A stretch of 44,507 bases of DNA, taken from assembly GCA_043816305.1 (NCBI GenBank), contig JBDRHZ010000034.1, forward strand, positions 1 to 44,507, read 5' to 3'. Source of the DNA: JAHIVN01 sp018816645 (GTDB lineage: Bacteria > Patescibacteriota > Dojkabacteria > JAHIVN01). The position numbers and the translations under genes are program-made. Below the pieces are notes generated by a model. That model was given only the letters and a program-made list of their open reading frames with translations, did not search any database and had not been told where the DNA came from. This document shows, piece after piece, positions 9,601-17,762 of this stretch (positions are counted from its first letter, which is position 1; every line of letters starts with the position of its first letter).

Positions 9601-11377
9601 TAGACTTGTACAAGCATATAATACTTCCTGGTTAGATTTCGACAAACTTAACATTCCAAGAGGATACAAAACATTCTCCGCTATTTTTAGGAACATACCA
9701 GTTGACGGAATCATGTTTAGCCTGTTTTTGAGCGGTCTAGGAGTTCCATTGCCACTTGCTTTAGCTCCAGTGGGTATAGACTTGGGGATAAAGGCATGGC
9801 AAGGTCTAAGAGCTGCAGCTCCAGATACTTGGTTCTCACGTTTGTTGTTTAGACCATTTGCCCCAATCAGTGCTGTTTTTGATATAGGAGTTGGAATGAT
9901 GACTCTAGCCGAAAGTGGGGGAATAATTGGGTTATGGGATAAACTTACGCAGGAGGGGTTTACCCTTGGAAATATCGGCCGGATTTTCGGAGTCTTGAGT
10001 CCTTATATTGGCATTGGAAGTCTTGCCGCCCTGTTAGCTGGTGGTTTTACCTTACCAGTATTAATCGTCACTCTAGTAACTGGAACTGGACTGATAATTA
10101 TTGATCAAATTTTGAGAGCAGCAACAGGAATTGGTATATGGGAGAATGTCATGTCTTGGGCTAAAAAAACTTTCCCTAAACTGTTCGAGAACCTAGGGGA
10201 AAGCATTGCTGGAATTGGTTCAGGAATAATTGGATTAATTGGTTTGTTTCAATCACTTTTAAAAGGCGATGTCATGGGTGTCGCTATATCTTTAGCATTT
10301 CTAATTTTGGGTGGAAGTCTTCTTATAGAGAATAATTCTTTCACAGAACTATCAGGCTCCTATGAAACCCCAGCCCAAGGCGGCGCCGAAGATATCGTCA
10401 TAGATCCAGAAAGTATCTATATATCTGACATCTCAAAACAGTACGAAGACCAGCCGTCAGAAACTCAAGTCAGCTATGAATATGAATACCGGATAAACAG
10501 TTTCAGTGATAATGACATTTCATCGATTACGATAAGCGAGAATGACAAGTTTAATGGTGTACCATCAGGAGCAGTAGCAAGCGTATCACCAGCTGATACT
10601 TTCATACTAAACAATAATAATCTAAGTGTAACTGAACAGCACTCGTCGGACGGGCGAATAAGAAGGGAGTTCACTATCACACTCAATGATACTCTAAAAA
10701 ACTTACTTCCGTCAGAAGACGATAAACTGTGCAATATACTAACTATTTCAATAGACGAGATAATAGGTAAAGACGGAAACAGTATCACAAATGATGAAGA
10801 GCCAATTATAAGGGAAGTATGTATAAATGGAGATGGGGAATTGTCTGGAGAACTGAAGTATCTTCCCGTAAAGCCGAGCGATGGAGCAATTATTACTTCC
10901 TGTCATAGGATGAGAAAGGATCCTTTTTGTGTAATAAGCTGTAATGAACAATTCCCTCCAGGGCCATCAAGAAACACCTGTATAGCTGACTGTGATGAAT
11001 CTTTGCACGCAGGTATTGATATTGCAGCACCACAAGAAACAAATATTTATGCTGTAGGAGATGGAATTGTTGATGAGGTCAAGAATCTAGGCGACGATGG
11101 ACTTGGCCTGTATATTAGTATTGATCATGGAAATAATAAGTGGTCATTTTACGGACATCTTTTGTCAGTGAATGTAACAAAAGGAAAACAAGTCTCTGGA
11201 AATCAGGTAATCGGTAAAATGGACTCAACGGGTTATTCTACCGCTAGTCATATACATTTCGCTTTAAGCAGAAACTCTACACTGTCGCGTCCATACAATC
11301 CTTGTAATGAAGAACTATTAAAACTTTGTACAAGTTACACATATCTACCTGAAATGGAACATTGCACCAAAGATTGA
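6671..11377 (+). CDS. Giant multi-membrane protein with C-terminal M23 (LytM) peptidase domain
   Basis: This 1568-residue protein has a long N-terminal region (1-750) rich in Gln, Arg and Ala that looks helical and cytoplasmic. Gly-rich hydrophobic segments follow near 758-787, 865-900, 1010-1045, 1107-1148 and 1182-1220, then an extracytoplasmic linker with Cys residues. An M23 peptidase domain closes the protein: H1446 and D1450 (HAGID), H1496 (YGHL), and H1527 and H1529 (HIHF). These are the zinc-binding and catalytic positions of LytM-type peptidoglycan endopeptidases, so the enzyme should be active. Gram-positive type IV secretion systems couple a membrane channel with a wall hydrolase. 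This protein could combine both roles, and its VirB6-like neighbour supports that reading as inference. Its TGA stop overlaps the next ATG by one base. Confidence 0.85.
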   Translation: MANQLTPADIQKLYGGQRANALIRNYDLYTAVNARTNAANILARPLGFADWQEFYRDVPFAQRLLDSLRASGAISREDYLATMGAVGTSTIASPTRLPTLPSRLNLQQPPPLLLPAGRAQRAVQAVQVKVSPQERRLEQERKLQQRIQDIYAEAKARPLTAQLGTSSELQRQITQQRAEMAYQARLDRILRGPKQPNVLASENKLPALPTRRVEARYNAAGRMPSRLLATLNGPTSDALESSPIFDEFGNPRVDVLALARRSIALPPGIKSGTPQADQYRKDQLEAHAQVQVSQRLRQDEIRNTLTKHRLAGDMSQGITAMLNSLGAKPPAAVITQLTEELAGIAAPAISAVASRLENDTTPLHKTQKQVHDFAQVFDRDVALQKQMDTAVRKIVSAQLAIKDPAIIDHTTRQIVKAAGTIISETGGEAVPSRVVVHWKVDPTGHGITEEVRIIDIGRKGQVNITSGENLLTQHPNVPIGTGGLSPTRQSAIQHAYSEAHSRELKTDLYNQATQLYADAKKIHSPVERYRRLRDARQALMKWQADVDPNDQLMDQLAGRDPDTYGQFRKEYDERIRASQHRAGQQFGQMYAYDFQRRVDEFTQNPFSVIKYPFESIYSNFIPRGLRERFKAYADRISGQEAQLKTLPWLNSEMYTRGMMLHWLSELTGWVDVAPNGKLTLGPVKWMNHGYRNMLYKWSLSNQGRSLLDFEKNFIDNLTGRGTGSGLSLGQAHKALNLDFKKNFKAKRARAVKRYINGEIGIIGALISATIGSAISAGVGWVLNKTGLVRAVNEIGAAFGHIRDAYTMGGGIASPAYAMRAQMEWAGGMGVVPNKLRGAMMKGLSGFGRYVMQPLRTTFTAGSIVAGNVLKGAGIYLLGTALLGANPVTAAMLGGGYAGYKIVDGFLSNRFLNSKYLGNVKGYGNFWRGAHMGEDRAYRIAQRLAKSDLLHTVWDKIVTRLSIPFLAKFPFGYHKTWARLVQAYNTSWLDFDKLNIPRGYKTFSAIFRNIPVDGIMFSLFLSGLGVPLPLALAPVGIDLGIKAWQGLRAAAPDTWFSRLLFRPFAPISAVFDIGVGMMTLAESGGIIGLWDKLTQEGFTLGNIGRIFGVLSPYIGIGSLAALLAGGFTLPVLIVTLVTGTGLIIIDQILRAATGIGIWENVMSWAKKTFPKLFENLGESIAGIGSGIIGLIGLFQSLLKGDVMGVAISLAFLILGGSLLIENNSFTELSGSYETPAQGGAEDIVIDPESIYISDISKQYEDQPSETQVSYEYEYRINSFSDNDISSITISENDKFNGVPSGAVASVSPADTFILNNNNLSVTEQHSSDGRIRREFTITLNDTLKNLLPSEDDKLCNILTISIDEIIGKDGNSITNDEEPIIREVCINGDGELSGELKYLPVKPSDGAIITSCHRMRKDPFCVISCNEQFPPGPSRNTCIADCDESLHAGIDIAAPQETNIYAVGDGIVDEVKNLGDDGLGLYISIDHGNNKWSFYGHLLSVNVTKGKQVSGNQVIGKMDSTGYSTASHIHFALSRNSTLSRPYNPCNEELLKLCTSYTYLPEMEHCTKD

Positions 11378-12372
11378 TGAACAGAGCCCAAGCAAAAATT
11401 ACATTTATAGTGATGATAGTTGTGATACTCCTCGGAGTAATCGGCTTTGCCGCATTTATGACTTTTCGAGGTGATAAAACAACTCCATCAAGTTCGATTA
11501 CCCCAATATTTGGGACACTGCCGTCTCCAGTAAGTGCAAACTACGAGAATTCGATCAAGCTTGATTACTCCGATTTTAATCTGGAAACTATCGAACCAAT
11601 AAACAAAGTATATCAAGCAGATGAATACAATCCCCATTTCCCCAGGCAAGAACTTGCTTTGAAAGTAGCTGAAAAGCTTGGACTGAAGGCTAAAACTCCT
11701 GATACAGGCATCACGCTATATAGTCATATCGACAAACAGGAATATATCAAACTGGATATTAATTCCAATACTATCACCGTTCAGCTGGACCAAGCATTTG
11801 CTTCATCCAGTAAGTATCTTCTGAAAGAAGATAAAGCAGTAGTAGTTGCAAAATCAAAGCTTGAAAACCTTGGCTTATGGCCGTACACCGATGACTATGA
11901 AGTTTCTTTTCAGTATTTTTACATCATTGGAATGAATTACTATCCGACAGATAACAATAAAAACGCATCTCTTTTAGAAGTAGATTTCTCATCTGTTATA
12001 GAAAAGTCAGCTTTGAAATCTTCTGATTCCAAATCCGGAGAAATCAGTGTTCTCATAAATCTAAACGATGAGGTAACGAAAGTATTCTATGCATACCGAC
12101 CAGTTGATTTGAGTAGATTCGGCACATATCCCACAATTACACCTGAAGAAGCAATATCAAAAGTCACTCAAAAAAAAGCGGAGCTGGTCATACCTTTTGA
12201 AGGGGAGATTCCAAGTATCATCACTATTGAAAAGTTTGAAATCGTTTACAGAATTCAGTATGACGGTCAAAAATATCTTCAGCCGGTCTACCTTATCGAA
12301 GGAACTGATAATAACAAGCAGACTGTAACGCTTTTAGTTTCTGCTGTTTCAGATGAATACCTTACACCGTAG
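11377..12372 (+). CDS. Membrane-anchored extracytoplasmic protein, paralogue of the 19972-21141 product
   Basis: A protein of 331 residues with one N-terminal membrane helix (about 8-29) and the remainder outside the membrane. The start ATG shares its A with the TGA stop of the M23 gene (TGATG), so translation is likely coupled; an upstream in-frame TTG at 11362 is less attractive. It resembles the product at 19972-21141 along its length. Shared landmarks are (I/L)FG(T/S)LP just after the anchor, a region rich in TPEEA/TVSEA helices near the C-terminus, and YLQPVYLIEG against YIQPVFKFSG close to the end. No named domain is recognised. The position suggests an accessory factor of the M23 protein. 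Confidence 0.8.
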   Translation: MNRAQAKITFIVMIVVILLGVIGFAAFMTFRGDKTTPSSSITPIFGTLPSPVSANYENSIKLDYSDFNLETIEPINKVYQADEYNPHFPRQELALKVAEKLGLKAKTPDTGITLYSHIDKQEYIKLDINSNTITVQLDQAFASSSKYLLKEDKAVVVAKSKLENLGLWPYTDDYEVSFQYFYIIGMNYYPTDNNKNASLLEVDFSSVIEKSALKSSDSKSGEISVLINLNDEVTKVFYAYRPVDLSRFGTYPTITPEEAISKVTQKKAELVIPFEGEIPSIITIEKFEIVYRIQYDGQKYLQPVYLIEGTDNNKQTVTLLVSAVSDEYLTP

Positions 12373-12631
12373 TAAGTTGTCCGTAATTCCGTTATCCGCT
12401 TGCCTATCTCTGGCAGGTAACCCGTTGTCCTCGATATTCAAACAATAATCCACTTAATACACCTAATCACACCTGCTGGTTCAGTTGGTTTTAGAAGTGA
12501 TAATTTCCCCTATATACTATTCTTCTAAGTTGTCAAAATTGAGGAAGAAGCACAGCTCCAGCTCTAAACCAGCTTCCGATATGCTAAAGCCTTATTAATT
12601 CCCGCGACAGATAGATAATCAGGGAAGTAAG

Positions 12632-12661
12632 AAAAAACCCCCTCGCATCTGCTTGGGGGTT
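12632..12661 (-). terminator. Intrinsic terminator, minus strand
   Basis: The arms AACCCCC (12636-12642) and GGGGGTT (12655-12661) pair over a 12-nt loop. Read on the minus strand the stem is followed by a run of T (complement of the A run at 12632-12637). It would stop leftward transcription coming from the IS200 relic or the Ig-domain gene, or end an unannotated small RNA. A second small stem, TTCG/CGAA, lies just to its right. Confidence 0.5.
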
Positions 12662-12918
12662 GGTTCGCGTACCGAAGCCATTTTTTGACAAGCGCGCAAA
12701 CCTTGGGGCTAGAATCCCTTCACATTTTCTGCTCAAATTTGGAGTATTTGTTGCCGCCCGTCTTAGTTCTCACAAATGAATATTACCACAGCAATGAGTA
12801 GCTTACAAAATAATGGTTCCAGTAGATTAACCTCTAAGGGAGAAGGGGATTAAAAATTCTGAGTAAAATTTATTAACTAAATCAGTCAAGATACTATTGT
12901 ATCAACTTTGCTTGAAGT

Positions 12919-12947
12919 CTGGTTGCAGAGTTTAACTCTACAACCAG
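12919..12947. repeat. REP-like palindrome (13-3-13)
   Basis: Left arm CTGGTTGCAGAGT and right arm ACTCTACAACCAG pair with one mismatch around TTA. The layout matches the 27-nt REP family at 32-38 kb, but the stem sequence differs. A related half-sequence, TGGTTGCAAAGTTGAAC, occurs near 35092-35108. Confidence 0.55.
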
Positions 12948-13024
12948 GCAGTCATTGCTTACAATATATAACATAGGGTGAGAATGTATTGCCTTGATCT
13001 TCTTTTTAAAAAATAAGCAAAATA

Positions 13025-13054
13025 GATCATTTTTTGCACGACCAAAAAATGATC
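13025..13054. repeat. Perfect 12-bp hairpin
   Basis: GATCATTTTTTG (13025-13036) and CAAAAAATGATC (13043-13054) are exact complements around a 6-nt loop. It sits directly beside the 13-bp inverted repeat at 13066-13134, so the two may be one miniature element. Confidence 0.6.
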
Positions 13055-13065
13055 CAAAAAAGTCG

Positions 13066-13134
13066 CCGGGGTTTTCACAAGTTTTTTGAAATATTTGTTT
13101 CCAAATCGGTTGCTTTGAAACGTGAAAACCCCGG
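13066..13134. repeat. 13-bp perfect inverted repeat, possible miniature element
   Basis: CCGGGGTTTTCAC (13066-13078) and GTGAAAACCCCGG (13122-13134) are exact complements 43 nt apart. A near copy of the right arm plus its flank occurs at 25889-25924, so the sequence is dispersed in this genome rather than a chance palindrome. Confidence 0.6.
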
Positions 13135-13279
13135 ACCCCAAGTGCCTAAGATCAATCGCTTTTTATCAGCATATATGAATTGCGTGCATGTGGGGTTTGG
13201 GGTGGGACAACTCCCTGTGTGTGATATCTGTAATTGGATTGTATACTGTCGGAATTTGTCTCACCCCAAAGGTTTTTTG

Positions 13280-13307
13280 CATACTTTTTTTACTGAAAAA
13301 AAGTATG
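13280..13307. repeat. 12-bp A/T hairpin
   Basis: CATACTTTTTTT and AAAAAAAGTATG pair exactly around ACTG. It could act as a bidirectional terminator, since either strand has a T-rich arm, but there is no adjacent gene for it to serve. Confidence 0.45.
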
Positions 13308-13445
13308 TGTTTTCCTACTTGTCGACAGGTAGGGGTTCTTTACAAAAGAATTTCTTATTTGCATAAACTCCATTATCCGAACTGGAATAGTCTGGAAATG
13401 TAGAAACCCACGCCCCTTCGCTCTGCTCAGTGGTGCGGCACTAAT

Positions 13446-13577
13446 TCAAATCTCAAGCTTCGCTTGACCTGAATCCTGATTTTGTTGATATTTCACATAC
13501 TTTATTATCTGTTCTTCATCCAACCCTATTGTACTTACAAAGTACCCACATGACCTTAAGCATTCATACCCACCCCT
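13446..13577 (-). pseudogene. IS200/IS605-family transposase TnpA, C-terminal relic
   Basis: A 43-codon open stretch on the minus strand, ending in TGA at 13448-13446, reads CLRSCGYFVSTIGLDEEQ and then IIKYVKYQQNQ. GYFVSTIG followed by a helix carrying Tyr and Gln (KYVKYQ) is the signature end of Y1 HUH transposases of the IS200/IS605 group, where that Tyr is the nucleophile. The HUH motif and about the first 100 residues are missing, and a stop codon closes the frame on the N-terminal side. Degenerate direct repeats containing CCCCTTC and CTCAGTG flank it (13411-13440 and 13571-13599). Confidence 0.7.
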
Positions 13578-13644
13578 TCACTTCGCTCAGTGCTGGGGAA
13601 TTCTGCCCTCAGCTTTTAAACTATCCGGAAACAGAGATTATCTT

Positions 13645-16380
13645 CTAATAATTCACCGGAAAATTTCCTGGTGGAGACTTAGTGTTATCGCTGGCCTCTT
13701 GAGAAGTTGTATCCCGAGGTTGAGACACACTTCCAGCACTTGTTTCAGGATAGCTCTCCTGAGCCGGGTCTTTATAACCTTGCCAGCCGCTGTTGGGGTT
13801 CACTTCTGGCTGGGGTAATACTGGACTATTCTCAAGCACCTGATGCTTTAACTCCTTTTTGACTGATGACTTATTCCAGTAACAATATACAAGCCAGGGA
13901 ATAAGGATCAAAGCCAATGCTGAGCAACAAAGAGCTCCTGAAATCTTCAGAATATCTGTACTGATCCTGGCATTTATCCAAGGAATTTCTATATATCCCA
14001 ATCCGCTATTACTGTCTTCCGTATCCCCAGAATCTTCCTGTTTCTCTACTATTGTAAAGTACCATTCTTCAGTTGCGCTTTTCTTCACCGTATCCTTTAT
14101 CTTGATACGGACTTTATGCTTGCCGATTTCTAAATCCTCAGTTATCTCGCACAAAACTAAGTCTTGACTGACATCACACTGATCATTAATTCTCTTGTCA
14201 TCCAGCTTTACCTCTGTTTCATCAACCGTAATCTTTGCATTATTTGAAGGAGCTAATGAAGCAGAAACTACTGGGCGGAGTGAATACGTTTGACTATCCG
14301 GTTCAGGAGTAAGGTTCTCTATGGTCGGGACCGAATTGTCCTCACCATCAATATTCCCCTGTGGTTCATCTATCTCATTGGTTATGTAGAATTTTGCCGA
14401 AACTAAAGAGGTTGCAACTTTTTGAGCACTTGAATCTGTAACAACGAGTCTCAAATAATAGCTTCCATTTGAAAGCGATGACACATCCCAAACTTTTTCT
14501 GTCGTGCCGCTTGGAAAAGTCCCTAGAAGATACCACTTCTTCCCGTCACCAGAATAGTATAATTCGACCTTTGATATTCCCTCATCATCCACCACTCCCC
14601 ACTTGACTACATTTGTCTTCCCCTTCAGAACACTGTTGGAAAGGGGGTAAATGAATTCAATTAGAGCTGGGTGGTTATCCGGAGGCTTTACATTTATAGT
14701 AACTATCTCTATGTCATAGCCTTCGTGGTTATCATCAACAAAGGCTGCAAAAGTATATGTCCCCGGGATCACGGTTGAACCCGAGATTTTCTTTCCTTCA
14801 GCATACAACCAATCCGGATAACCGATAAAGTCAAAATTCAGCGGATCCCCATCCAAATCGATCGCGCTAATGGTATATTCATATTTCTCTCCAGTTGTAA
14901 TGCTCGTTTTTTCAGGTTTACTTGTAATATAAGGAGCCTGATTGAGATTATCCACGCTTACTTTTGCAAAATCCGACACAGCTGTCTGACCTGCACCAAG
15001 TGAATCAGATGCAATCAATCCAAGACAATAATCCCCGCTTTCATAGCCTTGACTGTCCCAGGTAAATGTATAGCCTTTGTCAGGCTCTATACTCAACTTA
15101 TTTAACCTGGCTAGATGTTCTATGAGATCCTCACAGTCATCACGATAGAGATTTACCTCTACATCAAAAAGATCGCTGCCGCTCATTTCCCAGACAATAC
15201 TATCCTCGCCTCTCAGTACCTGCCTATCATTTGGCACCGAAAGATTTATCTCGATATCCCCAGTGTCGGGAAGATTAAAATCACAACTACGCTCTTGTAA
15301 AACAGCTATATTAAAATTTATTTCTGAACATTGTTCACGATGATCACAAGCTTTGATTTTGACTGGAATCGTCTCTCCAATCTTATTCTGAGTAATATCT
15401 CCTTTAAAAATTGCTGAGTATAGATACTGGTGATAAGTCCTTCCTTTCTGACCCGAAATCTCCTTTGTAATCGTTTCAACAGTGTCTTGAGTCACACGAA
15501 GGAAATTATCTGGTGTTTCGATGCTGAATCGGACAACATCCCCATCCAGGTCGATTGCCTCTATAGTTTCATCTATTATAAATTTAGAAGGCATATACTC
15601 ACCTTCACAATTTTTAGAAAATTTTAGAACCTTATCTTCCGGAAACTTTTTGAGCTCCGCTAAGTTCTGTTCCACAAAACATGATTCCTCTTCCTCAAAC
15701 TGGCGCCATGAAGCCGGTGCCAAACACTCACTTTCAAACATAGTACATAAACCTTCCAGGTCATAGGCTAAAGGATTCCTGCTCCAAACGGCAGAAGAAT
15801 CACACTTAGCTGAATTGAGATTGAATTCTGACAATGAATAGAAAAACTGTGCATCAGTATCACATCCTCTACAGGTTGATACGTCAATTTCTCGTTTTCC
15901 TTTTGCCAGCAATGCAAATCTCTCGGTTTTTTCTTGATCAATTGTACCTGAATATGAAATCTCATTATAAACTTCCTGACTTCCTTCATTGTAAACATAT
16001 TGTTCTTCTCCAGAAACAAGCCAGTCAGGAATATCCAGCTCTACAAAATCCAAGTTGCTAACATACTTCCCCTTCGCACTGAAGGAGATGTTCACATCTG
16101 AATAAACATCATAGTTTTCAATTCTGTTGTGACTAACTGCTAGATATCCATTTTTACTGTATTGACCATCTTTCGAAATATTCACTACAGCAAAGTAAAC
16201 AATCGTGATTACAGTGAGGATCATGACAAAAACTGCCCAAAATCTAGGCGGGTTTTTGAATAAAATTGTTGAGAAGAATGTCGATAAATCTAGAGCTTTC
16301 TTCTCACTCAAGTTGATATCATCAAGACCGAGATCACGACCTTTTCTAGCTATGTATTTTAGATTTGGTTTCTCTCCCAC
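13645..16380 (-). CDS. Membrane protein with He_PIG/Ig-like extracellular domains
   Basis: A 911-residue protein. The N-terminal 45 residues are basic or polar (cytoplasmic), followed by a membrane helix (about 47-67), a large extracellular region, a second helix (about 812-832) and a Pro/Ser-rich cytoplasmic tail. The extracellular part contains a He_PIG-like putative Ig domain (IDLDGDPLNFDFIGYPDWL), preceded and followed by Ig/fibronectin-like beta domains with motifs such as WDVSSLSNGSYYLRL. An earlier IDLDGDVVRFSIETP suggests another copy. Cys residues are frequent in the N-terminal third. The start is GTG 16380: the nearest ATG upstream is out of frame and quickly stopped. It begins 23 nt after the solute-binding protein gene, so both are probably one operon. 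Likely role: surface binding or envelope structure; the ligand is unknown. Confidence 0.75.
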   Translation of the reverse strand: MGEKPNLKYIARKGRDLGLDDINLSEKKALDLSTFFSTILFKNPPRFWAVFVMILTVITIVYFAVVNISKDGQYSKNGYLAVSHNRIENYDVYSDVNISFSAKGKYVSNLDFVELDIPDWLVSGEEQYVYNEGSQEVYNEISYSGTIDQEKTERFALLAKGKREIDVSTCRGCDTDAQFFYSLSEFNLNSAKCDSSAVWSRNPLAYDLEGLCTMFESECLAPASWRQFEEEESCFVEQNLAELKKFPEDKVLKFSKNCEGEYMPSKFIIDETIEAIDLDGDVVRFSIETPDNFLRVTQDTVETITKEISGQKGRTYHQYLYSAIFKGDITQNKIGETIPVKIKACDHREQCSEINFNIAVLQERSCDFNLPDTGDIEINLSVPNDRQVLRGEDSIVWEMSGSDLFDVEVNLYRDDCEDLIEHLARLNKLSIEPDKGYTFTWDSQGYESGDYCLGLIASDSLGAGQTAVSDFAKVSVDNLNQAPYITSKPEKTSITTGEKYEYTISAIDLDGDPLNFDFIGYPDWLYAEGKKISGSTVIPGTYTFAAFVDDNHEGYDIEIVTINVKPPDNHPALIEFIYPLSNSVLKGKTNVVKWGVVDDEGISKVELYYSGDGKKWYLLGTFPSGTTEKVWDVSSLSNGSYYLRLVVTDSSAQKVATSLVSAKFYITNEIDEPQGNIDGEDNSVPTIENLTPEPDSQTYSLRPVVSASLAPSNNAKITVDETEVKLDDKRINDQCDVSQDLVLCEITEDLEIGKHKVRIKIKDTVKKSATEEWYFTIVEKQEDSGDTEDSNSGLGYIEIPWINARISTDILKISGALCCSALALILIPWLVYCYWNKSSVKKELKHQVLENSPVLPQPEVNPNSGWQGYKDPAQESYPETSAGSVSQPRDTTSQEASDNTKSPPGNFPVNY

Positions 16381-16403
16381 TAAAGATAGTTCATTAAGAT
16401 AGT

Positions 16404-17762
16404 TTACTGGTAACTTGAAGTGATGATCTGGTCAATTGTCACTGCAATTCCCTCCAAAGCCTTCTGATAACCTGAAATTGAGTATCCGCCGGATCTTGCA
16501 GCCTCATCGACCAATGCGTTAAACTCGAGTGCTACTTTTTCCGAATCAACCATCCTCCAAGTAACTGCCGTATCCGCCATTTTCACATAAGCTCCTACGT
16601 ACTGATCACCGATTAATTCATCCTTCATATCTCTCCTAGGATAAATTTCACCATATTCCCTGACCTCTTTACACTTCTCATAAAACGCCCTCAACTGATC
16701 TTGTTCTGTTATAAATTTCAGAAATCTCCAAGCGGTTTCCGAATGTTCAGAATTTCCCATTACTCCATAGGCCCAGTAATTTGCCCAGTTCTTCTGAGCA
16801 CCCAAAAAGGTAGGCTGCTGTGGAACCGGCGCAACCTCAAAATCGAGTGTTCCTCCCCCCCACTCAAGCGCATCAATTATATTCTGTGCCCGCCAGCTTG
16901 GCGCAAACATCATTGCCAGATTGCCCTCAGTAAACATAACTATGTCATCTGGAAGGCTTCGATCCCACACATGATAACGTACGGTATAGTCGACATAAGT
17001 TTTTAATGCCCTGCCAGCTTTCATTTCAGGATCATTTGCAAATGCTGTTTTCCCAGAGGCATCAGTCATAGTAGTCCCTTCCTGAAGCATAAGCAGGTTT
17101 ACTATATCAAACGAAAATTGAACATTACTTGCAGTTCCCATTGATACACCTGCAACCTTGATGTTTCCTTTCGCATCATACTCAGTCAATGCCATCGCTT
17201 GATCGGCAAAATCATCCCAGTTATCCTCAGGGAACATAAACCCTCCCTTTTTCAAGAGTGTTTTATTGTAATACACGCCTATTCCATCATACATTAATGG
17301 AATAGCATAGATACGACCATCAGATCCTTTGAAATCAAAAAGAGCCACATTATAAAATGTATTTGCATATTCACTCTCGCTCAGTACGGTTGAAGGTAAG
17401 GGAGAGAGTGAACGCTGAAAGAGCGGAAGCCAAGTATTGTGCATAGGAATAATATCTGGTCGTTCTTCTTCAGGTGCATTCAGCTGCCGTATAAGCCTGT
17501 CCTTATAGTTTTTCTCGAGATGTGGAACTATTCTGATTGTTACATTTGGATTCTGAGAAGTAAAAGCATCCGAGAGAACCTTGAGAGACTCTTCATCCTC
17601 CCACAATGTCCACCAAATAAGCTCGACATCACCTTCTTCCGGCGGTTTTGTCCCATCGCCCTTGATAAAGTTAGTATATACAAACCAGCCGCCCATTCCC
17701 AGAGCAACAAAGATCAACAGCAGAATTGCAACTTTTAATATAGACTGGAGCTTTGTAGTCAT
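16404..17762 (-). CDS. Extracellular solute-binding protein, family 1 (sugar type), membrane-anchored
   Basis: A 452-residue protein with an uncleaved-looking N-terminal helix (about 8-30), then ELIWWTLWEDEESLKVL, the typical first strand and helix of family 1 (MalE-like) periplasmic binding proteins. GRIYAIPLMYDGIGVYYNK and the later helix with FTEGNLAMMFAPSW are also family landmarks. There is no lipobox Cys after the helix, so anchoring is by the membrane segment. No MalF/MalG-type permease or MalK-type ATPase is in the window, so it either works with a transporter elsewhere or has become a surface binding protein. The frame extends to TTG 17774; I prefer ATG 17762. A perfect 8-bp inverted repeat lies just upstream. 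Confidence 0.85.
   Translation of the reverse strand: MTTKLQSILKVAILLLIFVALGMGGWFVYTNFIKGDGTKPPEEGDVELIWWTLWEDEESLKVLSDAFTSQNPNVTIRIVPHLEKNYKDRLIRQLNAPEEERPDIIPMHNTWLPLFQRSLSPLPSTVLSESEYANTFYNVALFDFKGSDGRIYAIPLMYDGIGVYYNKTLLKKGGFMFPEDNWDDFADQAMALTEYDAKGNIKVAGVSMGTASNVQFSFDIVNLLMLQEGTTMTDASGKTAFANDPEMKAGRALKTYVDYTVRYHVWDRSLPDDIVMFTEGNLAMMFAPSWRAQNIIDALEWGGGTLDFEVAPVPQQPTFLGAQKNWANYWAYGVMGNSEHSETAWRFLKFITEQDQLRAFYEKCKEVREYGEIYPRRDMKDELIGDQYVGAYVKMADTAVTWRMVDSEKVALEFNALVDEAARSGGYSISGYQKALEGIAVTIDQIITSSYQ

Larger units (their letters stand above)
12373..13445. other. Palindrome-rich intergenic island
   Basis: About 1.1 kb without a convincing gene; the short open frames here are made of repeat sequence. 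In order it holds a decayed CCTGCC-type palindrome near 12400, a terminator-like hairpin (12632-12661), a REP-like palindrome (12919-12947), a perfect 12-bp hairpin (13025-13054), a 13-bp inverted repeat (13066-13134), a 12-bp A/T hairpin (13280-13307) and an imperfect 20-bp palindrome around GTCGAC (13314-13333). Confidence 0.6.

Noticed and set aside
6671..11377. Alternative genetic code (UGA as Gly, as in Gracilibacteria and Absconditabacteria)
   Set aside because: The M23 gene stops at TGA directly overlapped by the next start codon, and conserved proteins such as SAH hydrolase contain no in-frame TGA.
12655..12730. tRNA- or tmRNA-like sequence (GGTTCGCG and GGGGCTAGAATCCC)
   Set aside because: The T-arm consensus and an acceptor stem could not be assembled on either strand, and no CCA end or tag reading frame was found.
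13034..13403. Overlapping short open frames of 110 and 71 codons
   Set aside because: They are composed of the palindromes and low-complexity sequence of the island, with no recognisable protein features.
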